This document shows positions 1-6,393 of a stretch of DNA of 7,281 nt, piece after piece. The stretch spans positions 1-7,281 of the forward strand of contig CADATR010000088.1 of the NCBI GenBank assembly GCA_902790885.1, given 5' to 3'. Source of the DNA: an uncultured Eubacteriales bacterium. Its GTDB lineage: Bacteria; Bacillota_A; Clostridia; Peptostreptococcales; Anaerovoracaceae. Each line of letters opens with the position of its first letter. Within the stretch, counting starts at the first letter, position 1. The notes under the pieces were generated by a model that worked only from the letters and a program-made list of their open reading frames with translations, was not told the origin of the DNA and searched no databases. Made by a program: the position numbers and the translations under genes.

Positions 1-6
1 TCTCAT
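1..6 (-). CDS. Possible start of a further operon gene (only two codons in window)
   Basis: On the minus strand, a purine-rich stretch (GGGAG, then AGGAAG) just after the ATPase stop codon is followed by ATG AGA at positions 6-1. The spacing from GGGAG suits a ribosome-binding site. Operons of this type often continue with a second membrane subunit or another transporter component, but only two codons are visible and no product can be named. Its existence is an inference from the start signal alone. Confidence 0.3.
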
Positions 7-24
7 CTTCCTGTCTCCCACCCG

Positions 25-747
25 CTACTGCATTTCAGTAATGGCCTTGTTAATACGATCCGCCCGGTAATCATATCTTTCCTTTACGATATCTACTAAT
101 GTCTTACCGGACTTTTCGATTTCCTCTACGCTGAGGTCGTCTATGATCTCACTTTTTCTGATTAGGATCGCCCTGTCGATGTAGTCTGCGATCTCCTCAA
201 TGAGATGAGTGGAGATTATGACCGTCTCGTTCTTATCGACTACGCTTATCAGGACTTCATAAAAATCCTCTCTGTTGAAAACATCGTTTCCTGCAAATGG
301 CTCGTCCATGATGATATACTCAGCCCCCTGGCTGATGGCGAGGACGACTTCAAACTGGTTCTGCTGCCCCAGGGAAAATTCACTGATCTTCTTATTTGTC
401 GGTAGTTCAAAGAATTCCATAAGCGCTTCATATCTGGTCTCGTTGAACTTTGGAAACTGCATCTTGTAGAACCACTTATGATCATCTGCTGTGATCGTAG
501 GGAAGAATGAGTGGTCACCTGTTGCAAAAGATAGTCTGGATATATTGCTCCCGTCGATCTTTTCTCCGTCAAGAGTGATCTCACCATCAAACTTAAGATA
601 TCCCATAAGGCATTTCATAAATGTGGTCTTGCCTGCGCCATTAGCTCCGAAGAGGCCGATTATCTCTCCCTTCGGGATCTTAAGAGAGCAGTTTGACAGC
701 GCTGTTTTATCTTTGTACTTTTTCGATACATTCTTAAATTCGATCAT
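25..747 (-). CDS. ABC transporter ATP-binding protein (BcrA/ABC-2 exporter type)
   Basis: This 240-residue cytoplasmic ATPase should power the permease encoded just upstream. Seen: Walker A GANGAGKT at residues 34-41, Walker B IIMDEP at 145-150, and the switch histidine H181 in ISTHLIEE. The ABC signature is the variant FSLGQQ at 124-129 rather than LSGGQ, the D-loop reads AGND, and the Q-loop region (about 73-86) has no glutamine, with D78 near the expected place. Such variants are known in the bacitracin/lantibiotic-resistance and ABC-2 exporter ATPases, so activity is still expected. The ATG is preceded by GGAGG at 754-758 with 6-nt spacing. The gap to the permease stop is only 16 nt, so the two genes are almost certainly co-transcribed and probably form one transporter. 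The substrate is unknown; export of, or defence against, a peptide or other membrane-active compound is inferred from the linked two-component system. Confidence 0.9.
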   Translation of the reverse strand: MIEFKNVSKKYKDKTALSNCSLKIPKGEIIGLFGANGAGKTTFMKCLMGYLKFDGEITLDGEKIDGSNISRLSFATGDHSFFPTITADDHKWFYKMQFPKFNETRYEALMEFFELPTNKKISEFSLGQQNQFEVVLAISQGAEYIIMDEPFAGNDVFNREDFYEVLISVVDKNETVIISTHLIEEIADYIDRAILIRKSEIIDDLSVEEIEKSGKTLVDIVKERYDYRADRINKAITEMQ

Positions 748-763
748 TGTAAGCCTCCTGTAA

Positions 764-2185
764 TCATAGTATGTTCATCAGATAATCCTGACGAAGAGCG
801 ATGTCCGGTGTCCCGAAAATGTAGATTCCAAGATCCACACCCAGGTTCACGATCATAATGATCAGTATGATCATCGATTCAATAAATGGTGCTACCCATA
901 TAGTCCGTGGGTATTCTTTCCTATCTGACAATCTTTTCATCACATATACACTTTTGGTTTCTTTGTTGTAGTAAGCATAGTTCCAATACGCCTGAACTAT
1001 GAACACAGCGAGGATGGCCGCAATGTAGCCGTACAGAGTATGAGCCAGAAGCTCTGAAAAGTACGGCATGGATACGCCTGGTTCTATTGTCGCTCCCTTT
1101 ATGCTCCTCGATATCACTTTGATCTGCATGAAATACCTGACAAAAAACAATAGATGCTCAACTATTCCAAGACAAATGCAGATACCAAGAAAGAAGTTGG
1201 CTTTTTCCATATTGCTTCCTATAGGCATGTATCTTCGTCTCAGCTTGAACAGGCTGAATCTGTCCCGAAGTCTACCGTTGCCTTTGCTCTTGATCCTTCC
1301 ATACTTATTCAAAACGGAAGTCTCCTCCGACCACGCCTCATACGCTTCATTGGCCTTATTTACCTCGAGGAACACATCCTCTTCGAAGTCGTCGCTGTCC
1401 ATATCGATGATCCCGCTGTACTTGTTGACCCTGAAGGGATCCCCTTTAGGACGCTTCTCTCTGAAGATCACATCTCCTATGGAGAACATGGCATAGAGCA
1501 TAGCAACGATGATGAGCAGCAGAGTATATCCGGTATTCAGATCGAATGACCAGGCAATGAACATCAGAACCGCTATAAAGATCACGCCTGCTGATGGCGA
1601 GCCGTTGTGCCATCCCAGATAACAGGATCTTGCGCACTCTCCCGCCAGAGCGATCACTGCCACGATGTCAAATGCTGTCAGGACAGGATTTGCTATCGGT
1701 ATCAGCGCCGCTCCTGTTTTTGTCCTGAGAAGTCCCAGGGCTATCTTGACTTCTATCTCTTCTGCTCCGGCCATTGTGAGGCTGATTCTGCCTATGACGT
1801 ATAGCGATGATATAGCTATAGCCCATATGATCAGGATCATGATCAGAGAATAGGCGACCATGATGAAATATGATGATATGGGAGATATACATATCCTTCG
1901 TATCGTATATCCTGTTGTGGCATGAGATGCCTTGAACGCCTTTTTCCCGTTGATGGAGTCTATGATCGCAGAGTAGACAAGCAAGACAGCTGCTATAAGG
2001 GTGAGGATTCCCGGCACACCTCCGAATCCGCGCTCCATGAGCATGAAGGGATTCGCCCCTTCCGGATTGCCTGCTCTTATCAAGAAAATAATAAGATAAC
2101 ATATGGGGATCGCCAGGAATATGATCAGCAACTTCCTGTATCCGGCACGGTTATAAAGGTACACTAAAGAAAGGTACTTATCCAT
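764..2185 (-). CDS. ABC-2-like multispanning permease with internal duplication
   Basis: This 473-residue integral membrane protein is probably the transmembrane partner of the adjacent ATPase. I do not recognise a named family; the permease role comes from topology and context. About nine hydrophobic segments are visible, near 19-38, 56-76, 101-130, 159-182, 199-214, 220-240, 328-350, 382-400 and 432-458. A charged, probably cytoplasmic stretch (about 241-325) splits the protein; it contains an acidic patch (DMDSDDFEED, 261-270) and a basic stretch before the next helix (RLRDRFSLFKLRRR, 305-318). The halves look related: RRICISP at 96-102 and RTIWVAP at 427-433 each follow a Lys-rich linker and precede a long hydrophobic helix. 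This suggests an ancient duplication, so one polypeptide may supply both half-permeases. The ATG has an AAGGAG site at 2193-2198 with 7-nt spacing. It lies 29 nt after the kinase stop and 16 nt before the ATPase start. Confidence 0.75.
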   Translation of the reverse strand: MDKYLSLVYLYNRAGYRKLLIIFLAIPICYLIIFLIRAGNPEGANPFMLMERGFGGVPGILTLIAAVLLVYSAIIDSINGKKAFKASHATTGYTIRRICISPISSYFIMVAYSLIMILIIWAIAISSLYVIGRISLTMAGAEEIEVKIALGLLRTKTGAALIPIANPVLTAFDIVAVIALAGECARSCYLGWHNGSPSAGVIFIAVLMFIAWSFDLNTGYTLLLIIVAMLYAMFSIGDVIFREKRPKGDPFRVNKYSGIIDMDSDDFEEDVFLEVNKANEAYEAWSEETSVLNKYGRIKSKGNGRLRDRFSLFKLRRRYMPIGSNMEKANFFLGICICLGIVEHLLFFVRYFMQIKVISRSIKGATIEPGVSMPYFSELLAHTLYGYIAAILAVFIVQAYWNYAYYNKETKSVYVMKRLSDRKEYPRTIWVAPFIESMIILIIMIVNLGVDLGIYIFGTPDIALRQDYLMNIL

Positions 2186-2214
2186 TTGATTTCTCCTTGG
2201 GGAATCTTCGAGTA

Positions 2215-4110
2215 CTAAAGATTTGCTTTTGTATTATGGTTTTCTCTTGCCTTGTTTTCCAGTCGCCTGAAGCGAATGGTCAACACAAAGCAGATCACTG
2301 CAGATACGGCGAAAGCGACGGTGAGTATCATCGCCGTATGATCGTCATGTGACTGCCATCCGAAGAATGTAATCTCCGTCAGGATAATGCCTATTGCAAC
2401 TCCCGTATACGCCCGACCTGCCATTTTCTGATACTGTCCAAATTCCGGCACCTCCTCATCGTAGGTTATCATCCTACGACTCGCAATAATCCATAACATA
2501 GATGATACAGTGCATATTAGAAACCAGGTACTTCCCATAAACGAATAAGGTAGATTTACGGCGATGCCGGATAGTGAGATTCCTGTAAACAACACGAGAA
2601 AGAGTGTCATCAAAAGCATCTGTCCATGCATCCTCCGGCTTCGACTGAGCATACCCAATTGTTTTGCGATCTCAGATAGCATCCTGAAGTGTGTGAGCAG
2701 AATGAGTGCCATGCTTGTTGATATCACAGTCTCCATAATCAGGCAGATGAGGTTTAAACTGTCCGAAACTGCTTCATACCTTCCATCCATAATGACTATG
2801 GCTATTGACATTATCATCGCAAGGCCGATGAGTATGAACTGACACATGACTACGATCACATTGTTTCTCACCTGCCATCCATGCTTTCTCAGCAGGATCG
2901 CTCCGTATAATATGAAGCCTGCACCTATCCCTGCAGCGGCAAGGCCGACCGTATCCGTGATCAGGGTTTCCTTCACAGCTATCGGATCAAAGAGGCACGG
3001 TATCAGAGACATGAAGCTTCCGTAGAAGAACAAGGTCCAGAAGAGACCCTGAATAAGTGTTCCAAGGGCAATAAAGCCCATCCCCTTCACCGGGTTCACA
3101 CTTCCAGCCACTCCGGTCACCGGCCCCGTGAGCACATCCATTTTGCCGATCCTATCTTCCTGTGAACTGATCTGCATCCAGAAGGTGACGCCATCGCTGT
3201 CGTTTTCGCATCCGTAACTGCCGCCGTGGAGCATACAGATATTTCGCACGATTGCAAGCCCCAGACCGCTACCGGTATTCTCTGAGGACTGTCTGCCAAT
3301 ATCCACAGTCTTATTATAGTCCGGGATACGCTGGTAATATGCTTCCCAGATATTCTTCATCGTGTCCTCGTCCAGTTGCTGTCCACTGTTGTGGACCTGG
3401 ATACGAACAGCGCCTGACAGTTTCTTTGCGGAAATAATCATTTCCGTTCCCGGGCTGCTGTTATGGATCCCGTTGGATATAAAATTGGAAAGTGCCCTCG
3501 TTATAAGCCTTCGATCGGCGAACATCCTGAGATCTTCCGGAGAATCTATCACTGCGCTCATTTCTTTCTTCTCAAAGAGTACCCGATATCGCCTGACCGT
3601 TTCCTCGATCACATCCCTGATATGAAAATCGTTCAGGTCCATCGGATATGTCCCCGCTTCCATTTTCGAAAGATCCAGAAGGCTCACTACAGCCTCATTC
3701 ATACGATTACTTTCGTCGATGATGGTCCGGGCATATTCCTCCCTTTTCTCCTGGGTTGCACTCCCAAGAAGAAGTTCGCCGTAATTGCGGATGATGCTGA
3801 GCGGAGTCTTCATGTCGTGAGCCATGGAATCGGTCATCAACCGTCGTTTACGCTCACTCTCGAACTTATCCTCAATCAAGCTGTTATGACTTGCGATAAG
3901 GATCGCAGTAAGTGTTATCACGATCAATAAGGCAAGAACATAAAACACTTTCAGATCTGCGATCGTATCTGTCCATTGACCAGCTTCGTTTCCGGTTTTG
4001 AGCGCCGTCTTCACGCACCATGTCACTGCCAGCATCAGGCTTAGATAGACCGCTGTCATTACGAGTATGGTCCGGGCAATGAACGGAGCCTTATCACCCT
4101 TCCGTAACAT
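2215..4110 (-). CDS. Sensor histidine kinase with C-terminal polytopic membrane domain
   Basis: This 631-residue membrane kinase is the partner of the overlapping response regulator. Order of parts: membrane helix 14-33, an external loop of only about 20 residues, helix 55-73, HisKA with the phospho-acceptor H98 in MAHDMKTPLS, then the ATPase domain with N box (N209, N213), a variant G1 box NSGQQL at 241-246, F-box-like IWEAYY at 254-259 and G2 box TGSGLGL at 279-285. Unusually, the protein continues for some 300 residues after the kinase core with about eight more helices (near 345-367, 388-407, 417-441, 451-475, 497-519, 524-545, 563-585, 592-613). Basic residues fall on the predicted cytoplasmic loops, for example LLRKHGW and LSRSRRM, which supports that topology. 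The short loop resembles intramembrane-sensing kinases that respond to envelope stress or peptide antibiotics; the signal itself is unknown. The ATG lies inside the end of the regulator gene (17-nt overlap), with AGGAGG at 4120-4125. Confidence 0.9.
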   Translation of the reverse strand: MLRKGDKAPFIARTILVMTAVYLSLMLAVTWCVKTALKTGNEAGQWTDTIADLKVFYVLALLIVITLTAILIASHNSLIEDKFESERKRRLMTDSMAHDMKTPLSIIRNYGELLLGSATQEKREEYARTIIDESNRMNEAVVSLLDLSKMEAGTYPMDLNDFHIRDVIEETVRRYRVLFEKKEMSAVIDSPEDLRMFADRRLITRALSNFISNGIHNSSPGTEMIISAKKLSGAVRIQVHNSGQQLDEDTMKNIWEAYYQRIPDYNKTVDIGRQSSENTGSGLGLAIVRNICMLHGGSYGCENDSDGVTFWMQISSQEDRIGKMDVLTGPVTGVAGSVNPVKGMGFIALGTLIQGLFWTLFFYGSFMSLIPCLFDPIAVKETLITDTVGLAAAGIGAGFILYGAILLRKHGWQVRNNVIVVMCQFILIGLAMIMSIAIVIMDGRYEAVSDSLNLICLIMETVISTSMALILLTHFRMLSEIAKQLGMLSRSRRMHGQMLLMTLFLVLFTGISLSGIAVNLPYSFMGSTWFLICTVSSMLWIIASRRMITYDEEVPEFGQYQKMAGRAYTGVAIGIILTEITFFGWQSHDDHTAMILTVAFAVSAVICFVLTIRFRRLENKARENHNTKANL

Positions 4111-4783
4111 CGTTTCTGTCCTCCTCGAACCGATACCCTACCTTTATGATCGTGTGGATGTATCCAGAGCGCTCCCCAAGCAGCCGGCGCAGCTTTTTTA
4201 TGGTACCGTCCACGGCTCTGTCGAATATGATCGAATCCGAGCCCCAGACGCGATCCAGGATCTGCTCTCTGGTCAGGATCCTGCCTTTGTTCTCCATAAG
4301 AAACATAAGAAGCGAAAAAACTTTTGGGGGCATGTCGACCGCCATGCCATCCACCGTAACCATACGCGCCTGTGGATCGCAGACGATACCCGGTGCCGTA
4401 AGTAGCTGGCCTGTCGTCTTGCCTTTGTATCTGTTCAGCAGTGCTTCCACTCTTGCTCTGAGTACGGGAAGAGAAAAAGGTTTAGTCACATAGTCGTCTG
4501 CATCAAGCTGAAACCCTTTGAGCTGATCCTCTTCTGCCGTACGCGCCGTAAGAAAGATCACCGGGATATCCGATTCCCTTCGCAGTTCCCTGCAGACCTG
4601 AAATCCGTCCACTCCCGGCATCATGATGTCGAGGATCGCAAGATCAAAATCATTCTTCTCTATGGATCTGATTGCCTGTATCCCATCCTCGGCCGCACTG
4701 ACATTATATCCGTTTTGCTCGAAGTATTCTGTCAGTGCTGTTCTGAGTTTTCTTTCATCTTCTGCGATCAGCAGCTTGTTCAT
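4094..4783 (-). CDS. OmpR/PhoB-family response regulator
   Basis: This 229-residue cytoplasmic transcription factor is the expected phosphorylation target of the kinase encoded next. The receiver domain (about 1-118) has the acidic pair E8/D9, phospho-acceptor D52 in LDIMMPG, T79 and K101 in KPF. A winged-helix DNA-binding domain follows (about 128-219), with the usual pre-helix segment (PPKVFSLLMFL) and the family pattern TREQILDRVWG, then a recognition-helix region around 188-202 and a terminal hairpin ending GYRFE. Length and order are normal for the family. The ATG has GGAGGA at 4790-4795 with 6-nt spacing. It is the first gene of the minus-strand operon and overlaps the kinase start by 17 nt, so translation is probably coupled. 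A promoter with an 11-bp-period direct repeat lies immediately upstream, suggesting autoregulation. Other target genes are not visible. Confidence 0.95.
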   Translation of the reverse strand: MNKLLIAEDERKLRTALTEYFEQNGYNVSAAEDGIQAIRSIEKNDFDLAILDIMMPGVDGFQVCRELRRESDIPVIFLTARTAEEDQLKGFQLDADDYVTKPFSLPVLRARVEALLNRYKGKTTGQLLTAPGIVCDPQARMVTVDGMAVDMPPKVFSLLMFLMENKGRILTREQILDRVWGSDSIIFDRAVDGTIKKLRRLLGERSGYIHTIIKVGYRFEEDRNDVTEG

Positions 4784-4804
4784 TGGTATTCCTCCACACC
4801 CCCT

Positions 4805-4838
4805 ATTATACAGAAAGATGTGTCCTCTTTATGTCCTC
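4805..4838 (-). promoter_or_regulatory. Putative operon promoter with tandem regulator-binding repeat
   Basis: Read on the minus strand, a perfect TATAAT (4810-4805) lies 9 nt upstream of the ribosome-binding site of the response regulator gene. No good -35 hexamer is present at 16-18 bp spacing (CATAAA at 17). Instead, GAGGACA occurs twice (4838-4832 and 4827-4821), an exact 7-bp direct repeat with 11-bp period whose 4-bp gap falls on the -35 position. OmpR/PhoB regulators typically bind direct repeats one helical turn apart, often replacing the -35 element of promoters they activate. Binding by the adjacent regulator is inferred. Confidence 0.6.
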
Positions 4839-4920
4839 AGTTATCATTTTTCACGAAGTAAAAGAACAGTCCCTCCCACATCTTGGTCCACAAAAGTTCC
4901 CATGGCTTTTCCACTATATC

Positions 4921-6096
4921 TTAATACTTCGGAACGCCGTATCCGAAGATGATTTTGCTTCCAACAGTGTATGACTGTCTTTTACATGCATCACCGGAAT
5001 TACCTTCGACGGTGTACACTGTTTTACCGTCACATCTCTCGACTATGCCCACATGATCGCGGGTTCCGTCGCCTCCCCAGTCGATGAAGATAATATCGCC
5101 TGGTGCCGGGATATATGTTCTCTTCTGGAACTGGCCTTTGCCTTTGAACCAGTCAACTCCATATGGCACCCCGGCGAACTTTGGGATGGTACCGCTTTTG
5201 ATATAACCGCACTGATCTGCACACCAGCTGATAAATATGGCACACCAATCCACACGACTGTCATAGCCATACCATGACCAAAACTTCTTTCCGCCGCGAT
5301 TGCCTACCTGGGCAGTGGCCACCCTGACGATCAGGGTGTCTCCGGTTCCAAGTGCCTCTGCAGAGAATTCATCCGACTGATCCTGCCCAAAGAGATATAT
5401 CGCCGAAGCAAACAGCGTGCACACCAGAATAATAACTATACATACTGTTCCGCCTGCAGCTATTGCCGATACAAGGGTCTTGGTCGCTGAGGCGATTGCT
5501 TTCAGTGATCTGATTACCATTTTTGCGGTCATCCTTGCTCCTTTTGCAGTCCTCTCTACAGTCTTCTTCGTCGCTATCTGCGATCTTCTTGCCTTGTCCA
5601 GTTTCCTGGCCTGTTGCAGTTTCTTTCCAGCCTCCGCTGCATATGCTGACTGCCTTCCGGCACGGCCTGCTTCTCTGGAAGCCCGTCTTGCTTTTGCAGC
5701 ATTCCCTGTATTCGCCGCAGATACTATCCGGCTCTTTCCGACTTTATCCGACGTTTTACGACTGAGTCCTGCGCCATCTGTCACACCTCTGTTTTTTCTG
5801 ATTATGTCCGCCTTGATTTTGATATCGATATTATCTCTACTGGACTTTAGCCCGTAGCCTGCTTTCGATACGCCATCTCTGATACCTCTTGCAAATCCAT
5901 ATGCAATGTCCTTTCCCATCTGCATCATATTGTCGTTGGCGTACTGGGATTCGTTCCCGCCGTCTTTGCCTGCAGGGCCGGCCACCTGATCCTTTGTTCT
6001 GACTTCGGCTGATCTGAGACGGGATGTCAGATTAGTTGCTCTGTCTATGGTTTTCACATCGCCTTTATTCACAGACCTTGTCTTTATATCCGCCAT
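4921..6096 (-). CDS. CHAP-domain mobile-element protein (CD1108-like conjugative cell-wall hydrolase)
   Basis: This 391-residue protein is a probable peptidoglycan amidase/endopeptidase of the kind that conjugative elements use to open the cell wall at the transfer channel. The start is Met at 6096 because GGAGGT (6103-6108) lies 6 nt upstream; a longer reading from 6129 would place that site inside the gene. Seen: an N-terminal segment (ADIKTRSVNKGDVKTIDRA) like that of CD1108-family proteins, a long Ala/Arg/Lys-rich and probably helical stretch (about 135-195), one membrane helix (about 215-236), then a CHAP domain (about 253-391). Likely catalytic residues are C285 in WCAIFISWC, H348 in DHVGIVE, and E364 or N366 in VEGNSG. 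The domain should face outward. Family members I recall are often longer between helix and CHAP; here that linker is only about 16 residues. No VirB4, coupling protein or relaxase gene lies nearby, so it may be a remnant. Family assignment comes from remembered sequence patterns. Confidence 0.85.
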   Translation of the reverse strand: MADIKTRSVNKGDVKTIDRATNLTSRLRSAEVRTKDQVAGPAGKDGGNESQYANDNMMQMGKDIAYGFARGIRDGVSKAGYGLKSSRDNIDIKIKADIIRKNRGVTDGAGLSRKTSDKVGKSRIVSAANTGNAAKARRASREAGRAGRQSAYAAEAGKKLQQARKLDKARRSQIATKKTVERTAKGARMTAKMVIRSLKAIASATKTLVSAIAAGGTVCIVIILVCTLFASAIYLFGQDQSDEFSAEALGTGDTLIVRVATAQVGNRGGKKFWSWYGYDSRVDWCAIFISWCADQCGYIKSGTIPKFAGVPYGVDWFKGKGQFQKRTYIPAPGDIIFIDWGGDGTRDHVGIVERCDGKTVYTVEGNSGDACKRQSYTVGSKIIFGYGVPKY

Positions 6097-6393
6097 CTGC
6101 ATACCTCCATTCTCTAATTGAAAAACCATTATCTAGCATGTCGCTGTGATTTCTGTAATGTAAGAGTCCCTTATTGTGTCAGAAGTGACGAAAGAAAACG
6201 GAGTATTATGAGGCACTATGAGCTCCCTGGTATTTCCTGGTCTTTGATTCGAACGCTTCCTCGCTTTCAGTCTCTGCGTGGATCCCGGTCAACACGGCCT
6301 ATCAGACACCAGCGTCTTTTTCGAATAATCTGTCGCTCCTATTGTATATTTTACTAGTCCACAATATTTATGAAGCAAATCGGAGGAAAAGCT
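6097..6393. other. Divergent intergenic region between the CHAP gene and the recombinase
   Basis: These 297 bases hold the start signals of two diverging genes: the CHAP ribosome-binding site (6103-6108, minus) and that of the recombinase (GGAGG 6382-6386, plus). A weak plus-strand promoter may be TTGTAT (6342-6347), 17 bp, TATTTA (6365-6370), each matching three of six consensus bases. TATTGT (6340-6345) and ACAATA (6361-6366) form an inverted repeat across a 15-bp spacer overlapping it. An open plus-strand frame from TTG at 6118 or ATG at 6208 ends at TAG 6355-6357; its Arg-rich product resembles nothing I know, so I do not call a gene. No tRNA, convincing terminator or long terminal repeat was found. 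Confidence 0.5.
6103..6108 (-). promoter_or_regulatory. Ribosome-binding site that fixes the CHAP protein start
   Basis: On the minus strand GGAGGT is followed by ATGCAG and then ATG GCG. The first ATG touches the site with no spacing and cannot be used efficiently; the second has the usual 6-nt spacing. This places the start at 6096 rather than at the in-frame ATGs at 6102 or 6129. Confidence 0.8.

Noticed and set aside
3372..3395. Kinase G1 box lacks the usual D-x-G-x-G (reads NSGQQL), which might suggest a dead kinase.
   Set aside because: N-[ST]-G-x-x-[IL] variants are common in active-looking Firmicutes kinases, and the N, F and G2 boxes and H98 are intact.
4839..4920. Possible terminator after the CHAP gene (AAAAG...CTTTT around CCATGG, and TTTTAC...GTGAAAA).
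   Set aside because: Both have short AT stems with mismatches and no following T-run in the right direction. Read-through from the CHAP gene into the regulator operon cannot be excluded.
6240..6262. TTCGAA-containing stretch resembling the T-loop of a tRNA.
   Set aside because: The flanking bases do not pair into a T-stem and no acceptor or anticodon arm could be found on either strand.
6170..6325. Minus-strand open stretch without stop codons (about 50 codons) upstream of the CHAP gene.
   Set aside because: It has no ATG or ribosome-binding site and no familiar sequence, so it is probably a chance open frame.
6307..6325. Possible plus-strand terminator: AGAC-ACCAGC-GTCT followed by TTTTT.
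   Set aside because: The stem is only 4 bp with a mismatch beyond it, too weak to call, and no gene ends there.
6118..6357. Plus-strand open frame of 79 codons (TTG start; ATG at 6208 after ACGGAG), in the same frame as the recombinase and separated from it by one TAG.
   Set aside because: The product is Arg/Cys-rich with no recognisable domain, and the recombinase already has a complete N-terminal domain and its own ribosome-binding site after the TAG. A broken N-terminal extension is therefore not needed to explain it.
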